A stretch of DNA of 10,575 bases, taken from Chloroflexota bacterium (GTDB lineage: Bacteria; Chloroflexota; Dehalococcoidia; Lucifugimonadales; VGZR01). Made by a program: the position numbers and the translations under genes. The DNA lies in NCBI GenBank assembly GCA_027625225.1, contig JAQBWG010000040.1:1-10575 (forward strand). The letters are read 5' to 3'. Positions 1 to 5,901 of the stretch are shown in pieces (position 1 is the stretch's first letter; the number at the start of each line of letters is the position of its first letter). Below the pieces are notes generated by a model. It had not been told where the DNA came from. It was given only the letters and a program-made list of their open reading frames with translations, and did no database searches.

Positions 1-171
1 GAGCGGATAGACAACACACAGGCTTCGTTCATCTGCGGCGAGCGTCACGACCCGCTCGTGCGGTTGATGCTGCCGTATGCCCGGAATATCAACGGGGTGG
101 AGGATATGCTTGAGGCTTCGTCAATGCGGGGCCAGATGACCACCAGCACGCTGGGCTTTTCACAGACGTAA
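1..171 (+). CDS. 3' end of an unrecognised protein (partial)
   Basis: Frame 1 is open from the left edge to a TAA at 169-171, giving the last 56 residues of a protein whose start lies outside the window. The visible part has one cysteine (Phe-Ile-Cys-Gly-Glu-Arg) and ends in Gly-Phe-Ser-Gln-Thr. I do not recognise the family. It has no membrane segment. The next gene starts 12 bases after this stop, with its ribosome binding site directly behind the TAA, so the two are probably co-transcribed. The fragment may therefore belong to the same corrinoid/one-carbon operon, but that rests on position only. The opposite-strand frames here look like shadows. Confidence 0.6.
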   Translation, partial: ERIDNTQASFICGERHDPLVRLMLPYARNINGVEDMLEASSMRGQMTTSTLGFSQT

Positions 172-183
172 GGGGAGAGAGCT

Positions 184-1245
184 ATGCCGCCGTTCGTAGA
201 AACAATGAAACCGCGAGAGAGAGTTCTGGCAGCGCTGGCACGCCAGCCGGTGGACAGGCCGCCGGTATGCAATCCCACCAACGTCGCCACCGTTGACCTG
301 ATGGATATGGTGGATTCGTATTTTCCGGACGCTAATCGCGACCCTGAGCTTAATGCACGACTGGCTATCACCGGACACACGGAGCTGGGATTCGACTCTG
401 TGGCGCCCTACTTCACCATCATCCAGGAGTCGTCGGCGCTGGGCTGTGAGATGCAGTGGGAAGGCAAGGATAACTGGCCGACAGTGCGGATGTCCAAGCC
501 CATCTGGAAGGGACCCCAGGACATCAAGATTCCTGCGGATATTCTCAAACACCGCGATATGATGGCTATCACCGATTCGATAAAGATTTTGCGACAGGAA
601 CTGGGCAACGACGTGGCCATCGTGGGTAAGACGATGGGGCCGTGGACGCTGGCCTACCATGTGTTCGGAGTGGAAAAATTTCTGCTCATGAGCATTGACG
701 ACCCGGACAAGACAATGGAATGCATGGACAAACTCAAGGAATTGTCGGTACTTTTCGGCAATGCGCAGCTCGACGCGGGCGCAGATGCACTGACGTTCCC
801 TGACCACGCGACAGGCGACCTGGTGAGCGGCGCATACTACAAACGGTTCCTACTCGAACTGCATCAGGAGATGGCCGAGCGTATCAAGGCTCCGCTCATC
901 CTGCACATCTGTGGAAGCACGCTGGACAGGCTGGACTATATCGCGCAGAGCAACATGGCCGCGTTCCACTTCGATTCGAAGAACGACCCTGCCAAGGCGA
1001 TGGAGATAGCCAAGGGCCGTATCGCCCTGGTGGGCAACCTCAACAACCCCTCGACCCTCTACGCCCGCGGACCGAAAGAGGTGCGGGAAGAGGTGTTCCG
1101 GTGCATGGACGCCGGGGTGGATATGATTGCTCCCGAATGCGCTATTCCCCTCGCTACCAAGCTGGAGAACCTTTTGGAGATACCCCGCGCGGTCAGGGCC
1201 TGGATGCAACAACACCCCAAGAACGGTGCTACGATAAAGTCGTAA
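184..1245 (+). CDS. MtaA/UroD-superfamily corrinoid methyltransferase
   Basis: A 353-residue cytoplasmic protein of the uroporphyrinogen decarboxylase superfamily, on the methyltransferase branch (MtaA, MtbA, CmuA C-terminal half) rather than true HemE. It opens like that family (Met9-Lys-Pro-Arg-Glu-Arg-Val-Leu-Ala-Ala-Leu, then Val-Asp-Arg-Pro-Pro) and lacks the RQAGR motif of HemE. The zinc site of MtaA-type enzymes, His-X-Cys with a distant Cys, is present as His241, Cys243 (HICGS) and Cys319 (PECAIP). In that family zinc activates a thiol or other acceptor that exchanges a methyl group with a methyl-corrinoid protein. Downstream by 40 bases is a folate-type methyltransferase, so the pair probably serves methyl transfer between a corrinoid protein and tetrahydrofolate. 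Start: ATG 184 has a good purine-rich site (AGGGGAGAGA, 171-180). An internal ATG at 208 fits the usual family N-terminus and is the alternative. The exact substrate is unknown. Confidence 0.87.
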   Translation: MPPFVETMKPRERVLAALARQPVDRPPVCNPTNVATVDLMDMVDSYFPDANRDPELNARLAITGHTELGFDSVAPYFTIIQESSALGCEMQWEGKDNWPTVRMSKPIWKGPQDIKIPADILKHRDMMAITDSIKILRQELGNDVAIVGKTMGPWTLAYHVFGVEKFLLMSIDDPDKTMECMDKLKELSVLFGNAQLDAGADALTFPDHATGDLVSGAYYKRFLLELHQEMAERIKAPLILHICGSTLDRLDYIAQSNMAAFHFDSKNDPAKAMEIAKGRIALVGNLNNPSTLYARGPKEVREEVFRCMDAGVDMIAPECAIPLATKLENLLEIPRAVRAWMQQHPKNGATIKS

Positions 1246-1285
1246 TATCCTCCGAGCCTCTTCAAAGAACCCCCAGGAGCAGCTG

Positions 1286-2332
1286 ATGCCCAGAGTCGTC
1301 CAGAAACCCGAAGACTTTATTATCGTTGGCGAGAACATCCACACCACACGCAGTGTGCGCCGCGATGGCGTGCGTATGACGACGCTGGACGACGGCACGG
1401 AGGCGGTGAAGTACACCAACGAGCAGGGCGAAGAGGCCTACCTCCGCGTCCCCGATAGCTATAAAGAGACGCAGCCCTATCAACAGGGACAGATAAAGCA
1501 TTTCATGATTGCCGCCCGCAAGGGCATCGGCAACGACCCGGATGAGCAGAAAGAGGGCGAGGCGTATGTCCGGGCGGAGGCGCTGCGACAAATCAGGGCG
1601 GGTGCGAACTTCCTCGACCTGAACGTGGACGAAATCTCCTACAAACTGGACATCCAGATACGGGCGATGCAGTGGATGGTCGGGGTGACCGAAGAAGCTT
1701 CGACCGTTCCCCTCAGCATCGACTCGTCGAATCAGGACATCATCGCGGCGGGCCTGGCTGCGTGTAAGGGTAAAGCGGGTCGCCCCATGATTAACTCCGT
1801 GGCACTGGAACGGTTGGATACGATAGACCTGGTGAACCGGCACAACGCCCATGCCATCGTGACGGCGGCTGGCGAATCCGGCATGCCTAACGACGATGCG
1901 GAGCGGGTGGCGAACGTGACGCGGCTGGTCGAAGAGATGCAGCGACGTGATGTGGCGCTGACGGACGTGTACGTAGACGGGCTGGTGTTTCCGATATCGG
2001 TGCAGGCCGATTATGGCAATCACTACTTTCAGGCGGTCGAAGAGCTTCGGAAGCAGTTCGGTACCCAATTGCATATCAGCGGTGGGCTCAGCAACGTGTC
2101 GTTCGGATTACCCAACCGCAAGCTCATCAACGACGTGTTCATCCATCTATCAATCGAGGCGGGCATTGATTCCGGCATCATAGACCCGATACAAAGTGAC
2201 CTGGCCAAGGTGCTGTCACTTTCACTGGATGGAGAGCCGGAGCGACTGGCTGCGGATATGCTGCTGGGCAAGGACGAGTATTGTGTGAACTACCTGAAGG
2301 CATGGAAAGAAGGGCGGCTGACGCCAACCTAG
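1286..2332 (+). CDS. Methyltetrahydrofolate:corrinoid methyltransferase-like protein (AcsE/MtrH type)
   Basis: A 348-residue protein of the pterin-binding (dihydropteroate synthase-like) TIM-barrel family. Matched from memory against acetogen AcsE, the landmark motifs run in order: GENIH (15-19), DLNVD (111-115), SIDSSN (144-149), PMINS (168-171), YVDGL (229-233) and GGLSNVS (266-272). The residues that contact the folate pterin in AcsE (Asp75, Asn96, Asp160, Asn199) align with Asp146, Asn170, Asp231 and Asn270, with near-identical spacing, so a methyl-THF/corrinoid methyltransferase is likely. It is about 85 residues longer than AcsE. Most of the excess is an insert of roughly 55 residues between GENIH and DLNVD. 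Start ATG 1286 has AGGAG at 1275-1279. The upstream MtaA-like gene ends 40 bases before, which suggests one operon. Whether it charges or unloads the corrinoid cannot be told from sequence. Confidence 0.87.
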   Translation: MPRVVQKPEDFIIVGENIHTTRSVRRDGVRMTTLDDGTEAVKYTNEQGEEAYLRVPDSYKETQPYQQGQIKHFMIAARKGIGNDPDEQKEGEAYVRAEALRQIRAGANFLDLNVDEISYKLDIQIRAMQWMVGVTEEASTVPLSIDSSNQDIIAAGLAACKGKAGRPMINSVALERLDTIDLVNRHNAHAIVTAAGESGMPNDDAERVANVTRLVEEMQRRDVALTDVYVDGLVFPISVQADYGNHYFQAVEELRKQFGTQLHISGGLSNVSFGLPNRKLINDVFIHLSIEAGIDSGIIDPIQSDLAKVLSLSLDGEPERLAADMLLGKDEYCVNYLKAWKEGRLTPT

Positions 2333-2353
2333 CCAAATCTGTGTAGCTCAACC

Positions 2354-2392
2354 TTGAAGTAATCAGCCTTATACGGTATATACTGACTTCAA
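2354..2392 (+). promoter_or_regulatory. Nested dyad overlapping a possible promoter
   Basis: A 7-base perfect inverted repeat, TTGAAGT (2354-2360) and ACTTCAA (2386-2392), encloses a second palindrome, TATACGGTATA (2370-2380), and GTATATAC (2376-2383). A plausible -35/-10 pair overlaps it: TTGAAG (2354-2359) and TATACT (2379-2384), with a 19-base spacer that is longer than ideal. It lies between the methyltransferase stop and the first small gene. An operator over the promoter of the small genes is the simplest reading, but AT-rich symmetry can also occur by chance. Confidence 0.4.
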
Positions 2393-2413
2393 TAGGGAAG
2401 GAGGTGCAGCATC

Positions 2414-2629
2414 ATGCCTGCTATCACACCCCTGAAGAAGAAGGGCAAGAGCAAAATCTGGAAGGGAGAGTGCCCGGACGGAAATTGCGTCGACGGTTTC
2501 AGTGTTTCCGCCCCCGTGTGGGACCCGAAGATAGACGTCCTCACCGCCTTCAAAGAAGTCCGACCCGAGGGAAAGCACGTCCACGGAAAATACTGGGTGG
2601 ATGCCCACAAGGAACTCGGCGGGGAGTAA
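2414..2629 (+). CDS. Small Cys/His-containing protein of unknown function (71 aa)
   Basis: A 71-residue protein I do not recognise. The N-terminus is basic (Lys8-10, Lys12, Lys14), followed by Cys20-X4-Cys25 (GECPDGNC) and three histidines near the C-terminus (His55, His57, His65). It has no signal peptide or membrane segment. Two cysteines plus histidines could bind a metal, but that is a guess. The case for a real gene is its ribosome binding site, GGAAGGAGG at 2397-2405, well spaced before ATG 2414, and a possible promoter upstream. An overlapping frame from GTG 2404 gives an arginine-rich product with an improbable composition and is a shadow. Another small cysteine-bearing gene follows at 2673, so the two may work together. 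Confidence 0.7.
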   Translation: MPAITPLKKKGKSKIWKGECPDGNCVDGFSVSAPVWDPKIDVLTAFKEVRPEGKHVHGKYWVDAHKELGGE

Positions 2630-2650
2630 CCTGTACTTTCATTACTCCCC
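2621..2650 (+). repeat. Perfect 9-bp inverted repeat (RNA hairpin) across a stop codon
   Basis: GGGGAGTAA (2621-2629) and TTACTCCCC (2642-2650) are exact reverse complements separated by 12 bases. The left arm contains the TAA stop of the 71-aa gene, and the right arm ends 22 bases before the next ATG. No run of T follows, so it is not a standard intrinsic terminator. It could be an mRNA processing or stability element, or could tune translation of the second small gene. The pairing is seen directly; the role is inferred. Confidence 0.6.
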
Positions 2651-2672
2651 AGAATGACTGAAAAGAGCCTTC

Positions 2673-2921
2673 ATGTCTGAACAGCCCCAGTTCGATAAGG
2701 CCAGGTTTAAGGCCAGTATGGCCCGCTTGAACGACATCTACCTGGGCATAGCGAAGAAGGCCAACGAAGCGTCACGCGGACGTTGTCCATACAAGAACGC
2801 TAAAGACCGGTGCACGGCGAAATTCGGTTGCCGCAACCAGTTGTTCATTGACGGTGTGGGCCAACCAGGGCTGTGTACCGGCAGCGACAAGCTCAACTAC
2901 CGCGAAGCCTGGGAAGTCTAA
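2673..2921 (+). CDS. Small four-cysteine protein of unknown function (82 aa)
   Basis: An 82-residue soluble protein that I do not recognise. The N-terminal third looks helical and charged (residues 7-34). Next come four cysteines spaced Cys38-X8-Cys47-X5-Cys53-X14-Cys68, in a basic stretch (RCPYKNAKDRC, then FGCRNQ). The end is acidic to aromatic (NYREAWEV). Four cysteines at such spacing fit a zinc or iron-sulfur site, but the spacing is not the ferredoxin or rubredoxin pattern. The start at ATG 2673 has only a weak purine tract (AAAAGAG, 2661-2667). The gene sits 43 bases after the 71-aa gene, with a hairpin between them, and before a hydroxyacid dehydrogenase. A role as a small partner of the neighbouring methyltransferases or of the dehydrogenase is possible but unproven. 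Confidence 0.72.
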   Translation: MSEQPQFDKARFKASMARLNDIYLGIAKKANEASRGRCPYKNAKDRCTAKFGCRNQLFIDGVGQPGLCTGSDKLNYREAWEV

Positions 2922-2960
2922 CCCCTCGTTTCTCTCCAAGCTCACGTATCTCGTCTCCAA

Positions 2961-2981
2961 TAGCACACCTGGTGTAAGCTA
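2961..2981 (+). repeat. Interrupted palindrome upstream of the dehydrogenase gene
   Basis: ACACC-T-GGTGT (2965-2975) is a perfect 11-base palindrome. TAGC (2961-2964) and GCTA (2978-2981) extend it, with two unpaired A on the right side. It lies in the 106-base gap between the 82-aa gene and the dehydrogenase, and TTTT occurs at 2992-2995. It could be a regulator's operator or a weak terminator for the small genes. I see no convincing -35/-10 pair next to it. Confidence 0.4.
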
Positions 2982-3027
2982 AAGGGCGTATTTTGCTCGA
3001 ACACAGTTCACATTGGGGGTTAACAGT

Positions 3028-4032
3028 ATGGCCGCTAAAGGGAAGGTACTTGTTACCGATTATGTTTGGCCCTCGCTCGACCTGGAGCAAGAGATGCTCT
3101 CGAAGGCGGGGCTGGAACTGGTTGAAGCCCCCAACGGCGACGAACAAACCCTGACTTCACTGGCGAAAGACGCTGTGGGCATTCTCACCTGCTTCGCCAA
3201 GGTAACGGGCAAAGTGCTGGAGTCGGCCAAAAACCTTCAGGTGGTGGGCCGCTACGGCGTCGGTGTGGACAACATAGATGTCCAGACAGCTAGCCGCTTA
3301 GGCATCGCAGTTACCTACGTGCCGGACTACTGCGTTGACGAAGTCTCCGACCACGCTATAGCCATGATGCTCGCCTGGAACCGGCGGATTGTGTTGTTCG
3401 ACACTGGCACCAAGACAAACGGATGGGGCAGTGTGAAGTTGAACATGCCCATCATGCGCTTGCGCGGGAAAAAACTTGGCGTCGTCGGCTTTGGGCGCAT
3501 CGGCAGAGCGAGCGCGGTCAAGGGCGCGGCGTTCGGGATGGATGTGCTGGCGTACGACCCCGTGATTCCTGCAAATCAGGTCGCCAAGCAAGGCGCGCGT
3601 CCTGTTGATTTCCCCACACTGCTTAAAGAGTCGGACTTCATCACGTTACACGTGCCATTGATGGCTGAAACCCGTGGGCTTATGGGTAGAGACCAATTCG
3701 CCATGATGAAGGCGTCTGCGGTCGTCATCAACACGGCAAGAGGGCCGCTTATAGACGAGAAAGCGCTGATTCAGGCGCTGCGTAACAATCAAATCGGCGG
3801 TGCTGCGCTGGATGTTCTTGAGAGCGACCATCCGCCTAAAGACCATCCGTTCATGAGCATGGACAACGTGCTCATCACGCCACACGTGGCCTTCTACTCG
3901 AAAGAGGCCATGATCGAATTGGAGGAACGGGCGACAGGTGAAGTTATCAGGGTATTGAACGGACAGATGCCGGATAATTTGTACAACAAAGAGGTACTGC
4001 CGAACGCACGGGCCGGATTGCCGAAATCCTAG
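3028..4032 (+). CDS. CtBP-like D-2-hydroxyacid dehydrogenase
   Basis: A 334-residue NAD-dependent D-isomer-specific 2-hydroxyacid dehydrogenase. Members reduce 2-keto acids or oxidise D-2-hydroxy acids in the cytoplasm. The N-terminal part of the substrate domain is followed by the Rossmann motif Gly154-Phe-Gly-Arg-Ile-Gly159 and the signature INTARG with catalytic Arg238. Catalytic His286 lies in TPHVAFYS, which resembles the CtBP/phosphoglycerate dehydrogenase branch. The catalytic Glu expected 29 residues after the Arg is Asp267 (LESDHP), an unusual but conservative change. The protein has no ACT domain and is too short for full-length SerA, so serine synthesis is not a safe call. Start: ATG 3028, preceded by GGGGG at 3015-3019. 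The upstream in-frame TTG at 3013 overlaps that site and is less likely. The gene has gaps on both sides and may be its own transcription unit. The substrate is unknown. Confidence 0.88.
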   Translation: MAAKGKVLVTDYVWPSLDLEQEMLSKAGLELVEAPNGDEQTLTSLAKDAVGILTCFAKVTGKVLESAKNLQVVGRYGVGVDNIDVQTASRLGIAVTYVPDYCVDEVSDHAIAMMLAWNRRIVLFDTGTKTNGWGSVKLNMPIMRLRGKKLGVVGFGRIGRASAVKGAAFGMDVLAYDPVIPANQVAKQGARPVDFPTLLKESDFITLHVPLMAETRGLMGRDQFAMMKASAVVINTARGPLIDEKALIQALRNNQIGGAALDVLESDHPPKDHPFMSMDNVLITPHVAFYSKEAMIELEERATGEVIRVLNGQMPDNLYNKEVLPNARAGLPKS

Positions 4033-4082
4033 GCGCCAATCCGTCGTAGGTATACAAGTCTCACAGGTACAAGGAGTTGAGC

Positions 4083-5111
4083 GTGTCCACGAACTCACAT
4101 ACCGTCGAAGTTGAGAACCTCGTCAAGATTTATCCGGGCGACATAAAGGCCGTAGGCGGCATCAACTTCTCGGTCGGGAACGGCGAATTTTTCGGCCTGC
4201 TCGGCCCCAACGGTGCAGGGAAGAGCACGACCCTGAAAATTCTGGGAACACTTCTCAAGAAAACATCCGGTCGTGTTGCCGTAGCTGGCTTCGACATAGA
4301 CAAGCATTCCATGGACATCCGGCGGAGCATCGGATTTGCCATGCAGGAGGTCGGCTTGGACGATTTGTCCACCGGGCGTGATTTCCTGATAACTCAAGGA
4401 CTGCTGTACGACCTGCCGCGCAGCAAGTCCAAGGCCAGGGCCGAGGAGTTGCTGGAGATAGTCGGCCTGACCGAGGCCGCGAAACGTAAGGTGGGAACCT
4501 ATTCCGGTGGGATGCGCCGCCGCCTCGACCTGATTGGTGCGCTCATGCACAGTCCGCCGCTGCTGTTCCTGGACGAGCCGACCACAGGCCTCGACCCGCA
4601 AAGCCGGTTGGCTATCTGGAACCATCTGGAGCAGCTTAATCGAGAGGGAATAACGATAATCCTGACCACTCAAATCATGGAAGAGGCCGACCGCCTGTGC
4701 AAGCGCATCGCCATTATTGACCAGGGAATCATCGTAGCTCAGGGTACGTCCAAAGAACTGAAGACCGACTTTGGCGGCGATGTGGTGACACTTGCGATTG
4801 GAACCGAACTGGACGCCGGCCTGACGGAAAAAGCGAAAGGTTTGCTGGCGGGCCGCGAGTACGTGTCGGAAGTCGTGGCGAACGGTGCCGAACTGACGGT
4901 TACCGTGCGTAACGGCAACGCAGTGGTCGCCGATTTGGTGAGTGTGCTGGGGGAGAATCAGATACCGATAACCAATCTTGCCGTATCCAGTCCGACGCTG
5001 GACGACGTGTTTTTGAAGCATACCGGCCACACCATTCGCTCCGACTCAACCGGCGGCGACGAAATGAATCAGGCTATGAAGGCCATGATGGGAGTGAATC
5101 AGAGACGATGA
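4083..5111 (+). CDS. DrrA-type ABC transporter ATP-binding protein
   Basis: A 342-residue ATPase of a two-gene exporter. All nucleotide-binding elements are present: Walker A GPNGAGKST (41-49), Q-loop Gln88, signature YSGGMRRR (140-147), Walker B LLFLDEP (160-166) with catalytic Glu165, and the D-loop after it. The switch position is Gln197 (LTTQIMEEAD) where most ABC ATPases have His. This Gln is usual in the DrrA/daunorubicin-resistance-type family, as is the extra C-terminal region (about 225-342), whose SSPTLDDVFL is the typical DrrA-family closing motif. Start: GTG 4083 is placed correctly after AAGGAG (4071-4076). The in-frame TTG at 4077 would abut that site. The stop overlaps the permease start as ATGA, so the two are translationally coupled. 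The substrate cannot be predicted; the name does not imply drug export here. Confidence 0.92.
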   Translation: MSTNSHTVEVENLVKIYPGDIKAVGGINFSVGNGEFFGLLGPNGAGKSTTLKILGTLLKKTSGRVAVAGFDIDKHSMDIRRSIGFAMQEVGLDDLSTGRDFLITQGLLYDLPRSKSKARAEELLEIVGLTEAAKRKVGTYSGGMRRRLDLIGALMHSPPLLFLDEPTTGLDPQSRLAIWNHLEQLNREGITIILTTQIMEEADRLCKRIAIIDQGIIVAQGTSKELKTDFGGDVVTLAIGTELDAGLTEKAKGLLAGREYVSEVVANGAELTVTVRNGNAVVADLVSVLGENQIPITNLAVSSPTLDDVFLKHTGHTIRSDSTGGDEMNQAMKAMMGVNQRR

Positions 5112-5875
5112 CGGCGTTCTTAAGGCAGACCTGGTACATCTACGTCCGTAACTTTAAGACATGGATAGCCCAGCCGGCTATCTTTATTCCATCCATAGTC
5201 TTCTCTGCATTCTTCTTTCTGCTGTTTGCTGCGCCCCTCGGAGGCGTAACCGCGTTGGAAGGATTCCCGACGGATGACTACGAGGCATACATGGCGGCCA
5301 CTATCATCGTGATGACGGTGGTGTTCAGCGGTGCTGATGCGGCGATGGCTATGCTTGCGGATGTACTGTCTGGTTACTTCGACAAGATGCTTTTGGCGCC
5401 GATCAACCGTATGTCGATTCTATTGGGCAGCATGCTCATTGCCGGAACCAGGGCACTTTTGCAGGTAGTCATTATCATCATCATGGCGCTCATCCTGGGG
5501 GTCGACTTCCAGGGCGGAGTAGCGGGCATCTTCCTCATCATCCTGTTGTCCACATTGCTGGGCGTCGCCTGGGCTGCGGTCGGCCTCATGATAGCCATCA
5601 AGAGCAAAAGTGCACAGGTCACCCAGACGAGCTGGTTGTTATTCATGCCTGTGGCCTTCATCACCACGGCCTACATGCCCAAGGAATTTCTCACCGGCTG
5701 GTTCAAGTGGATCGTGACTGCCAATCCGGTGGACTACGTGCTCAACAGCATACGTACTATCGTCATCACCGGCTGGGACTGGGGCCCAATCATGCTTGGC
5801 ATCTGGGTGCTACTGGCGATGGTTGGCGTGCTGACCCTGGCCGCGACGTGGGTGTACCGGCGTGAAACGGCATAA
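5108..5875 (+). CDS. DrrB-type ABC-2 transporter permease
   Basis: A 255-residue integral membrane protein, the partner of the ATPase just upstream (4-base ATGA overlap at 5108-5111). Hydrophobic segments lie near residues 23-43, 60-80, 103-130, 138-163, 173-190 and 226-248, giving the six-helix ABC-2 fold. The family signature is clear around residues 88-107, with the core GYFDKMLLAPINR, followed by helix three. Before ATG 5108 is GGGAG at 5090-5094. This is farther than ideal, which fits initiation by coupling to the upstream gene. Size and composition are normal for the family. A gap of 26 bases separates it from the HypE-like gene, so read-through is possible. Confidence 0.92.
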   Translation: MTAFLRQTWYIYVRNFKTWIAQPAIFIPSIVFSAFFFLLFAAPLGGVTALEGFPTDDYEAYMAATIIVMTVVFSGADAAMAMLADVLSGYFDKMLLAPINRMSILLGSMLIAGTRALLQVVIIIIMALILGVDFQGGVAGIFLIILLSTLLGVAWAAVGLMIAIKSKSAQVTQTSWLLFMPVAFITTAYMPKEFLTGWFKWIVTANPVDYVLNSIRTIVITGWDWGPIMLGIWVLLAMVGVLTLAATWVYRRETA

Positions 5876-5901
5876 CGCCGGATGTTTGTGAAGGCCGCAC
5901 G

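Noticed and set aside
184..1245. Assignment as HemE (uroporphyrinogen decarboxylase of haem synthesis)
   Set aside because: The RQAGR motif is missing and the MtaA-type zinc ligands are present.
1262..2074. Long opposite-strand frames over the methyltransferases, the ABC ATPase (4095-5030) and nuoD-nuoH (9554-10486)
   Set aside because: All are antisense to well-recognised genes, rich in His, Arg and Gln as antisense shadows of GC-rich genes are, and have no motifs.
2372..2383. The 12-base string TACGGTATATAC occurs both here and at 9294-9305
   Set aside because: The second copy is inside conserved nuoD coding sequence (TyrGlyIleTyr region), so chance plus codon use explains it.
2404..2661. 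Overlapping + strand frame (85 aa) starting at GTG 2404
   Set aside because: Its start lies inside the ribosome binding site of the 71-aa gene, and the product is arginine-rich without any family look.
2654..2680. Eight-codon frame ATG...TGA upstream of and overlapping the 82-aa gene
   Set aside because: Too short to judge, with no ribosome binding site other than the hairpin arm. A leader peptide cannot be told from chance.
2961..2995. Intrinsic terminator after the 82-aa gene
   Set aside because: The stem is bulged, and the only T-run (four T) begins about 10 bases after it, so a standard terminator is not supported.
3028..4032. Assignment as SerA (phosphoglycerate dehydrogenase)
   Set aside because: There is no ACT or intervening domain, the C-terminal side is CtBP-like, and no serine genes are nearby.
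4668..4673. Gln197 in place of the H-loop His of the ABC ATPase
   Set aside because: The TTQ form is usual in DrrA-type ATPases, so it is a family trait and not a defect.
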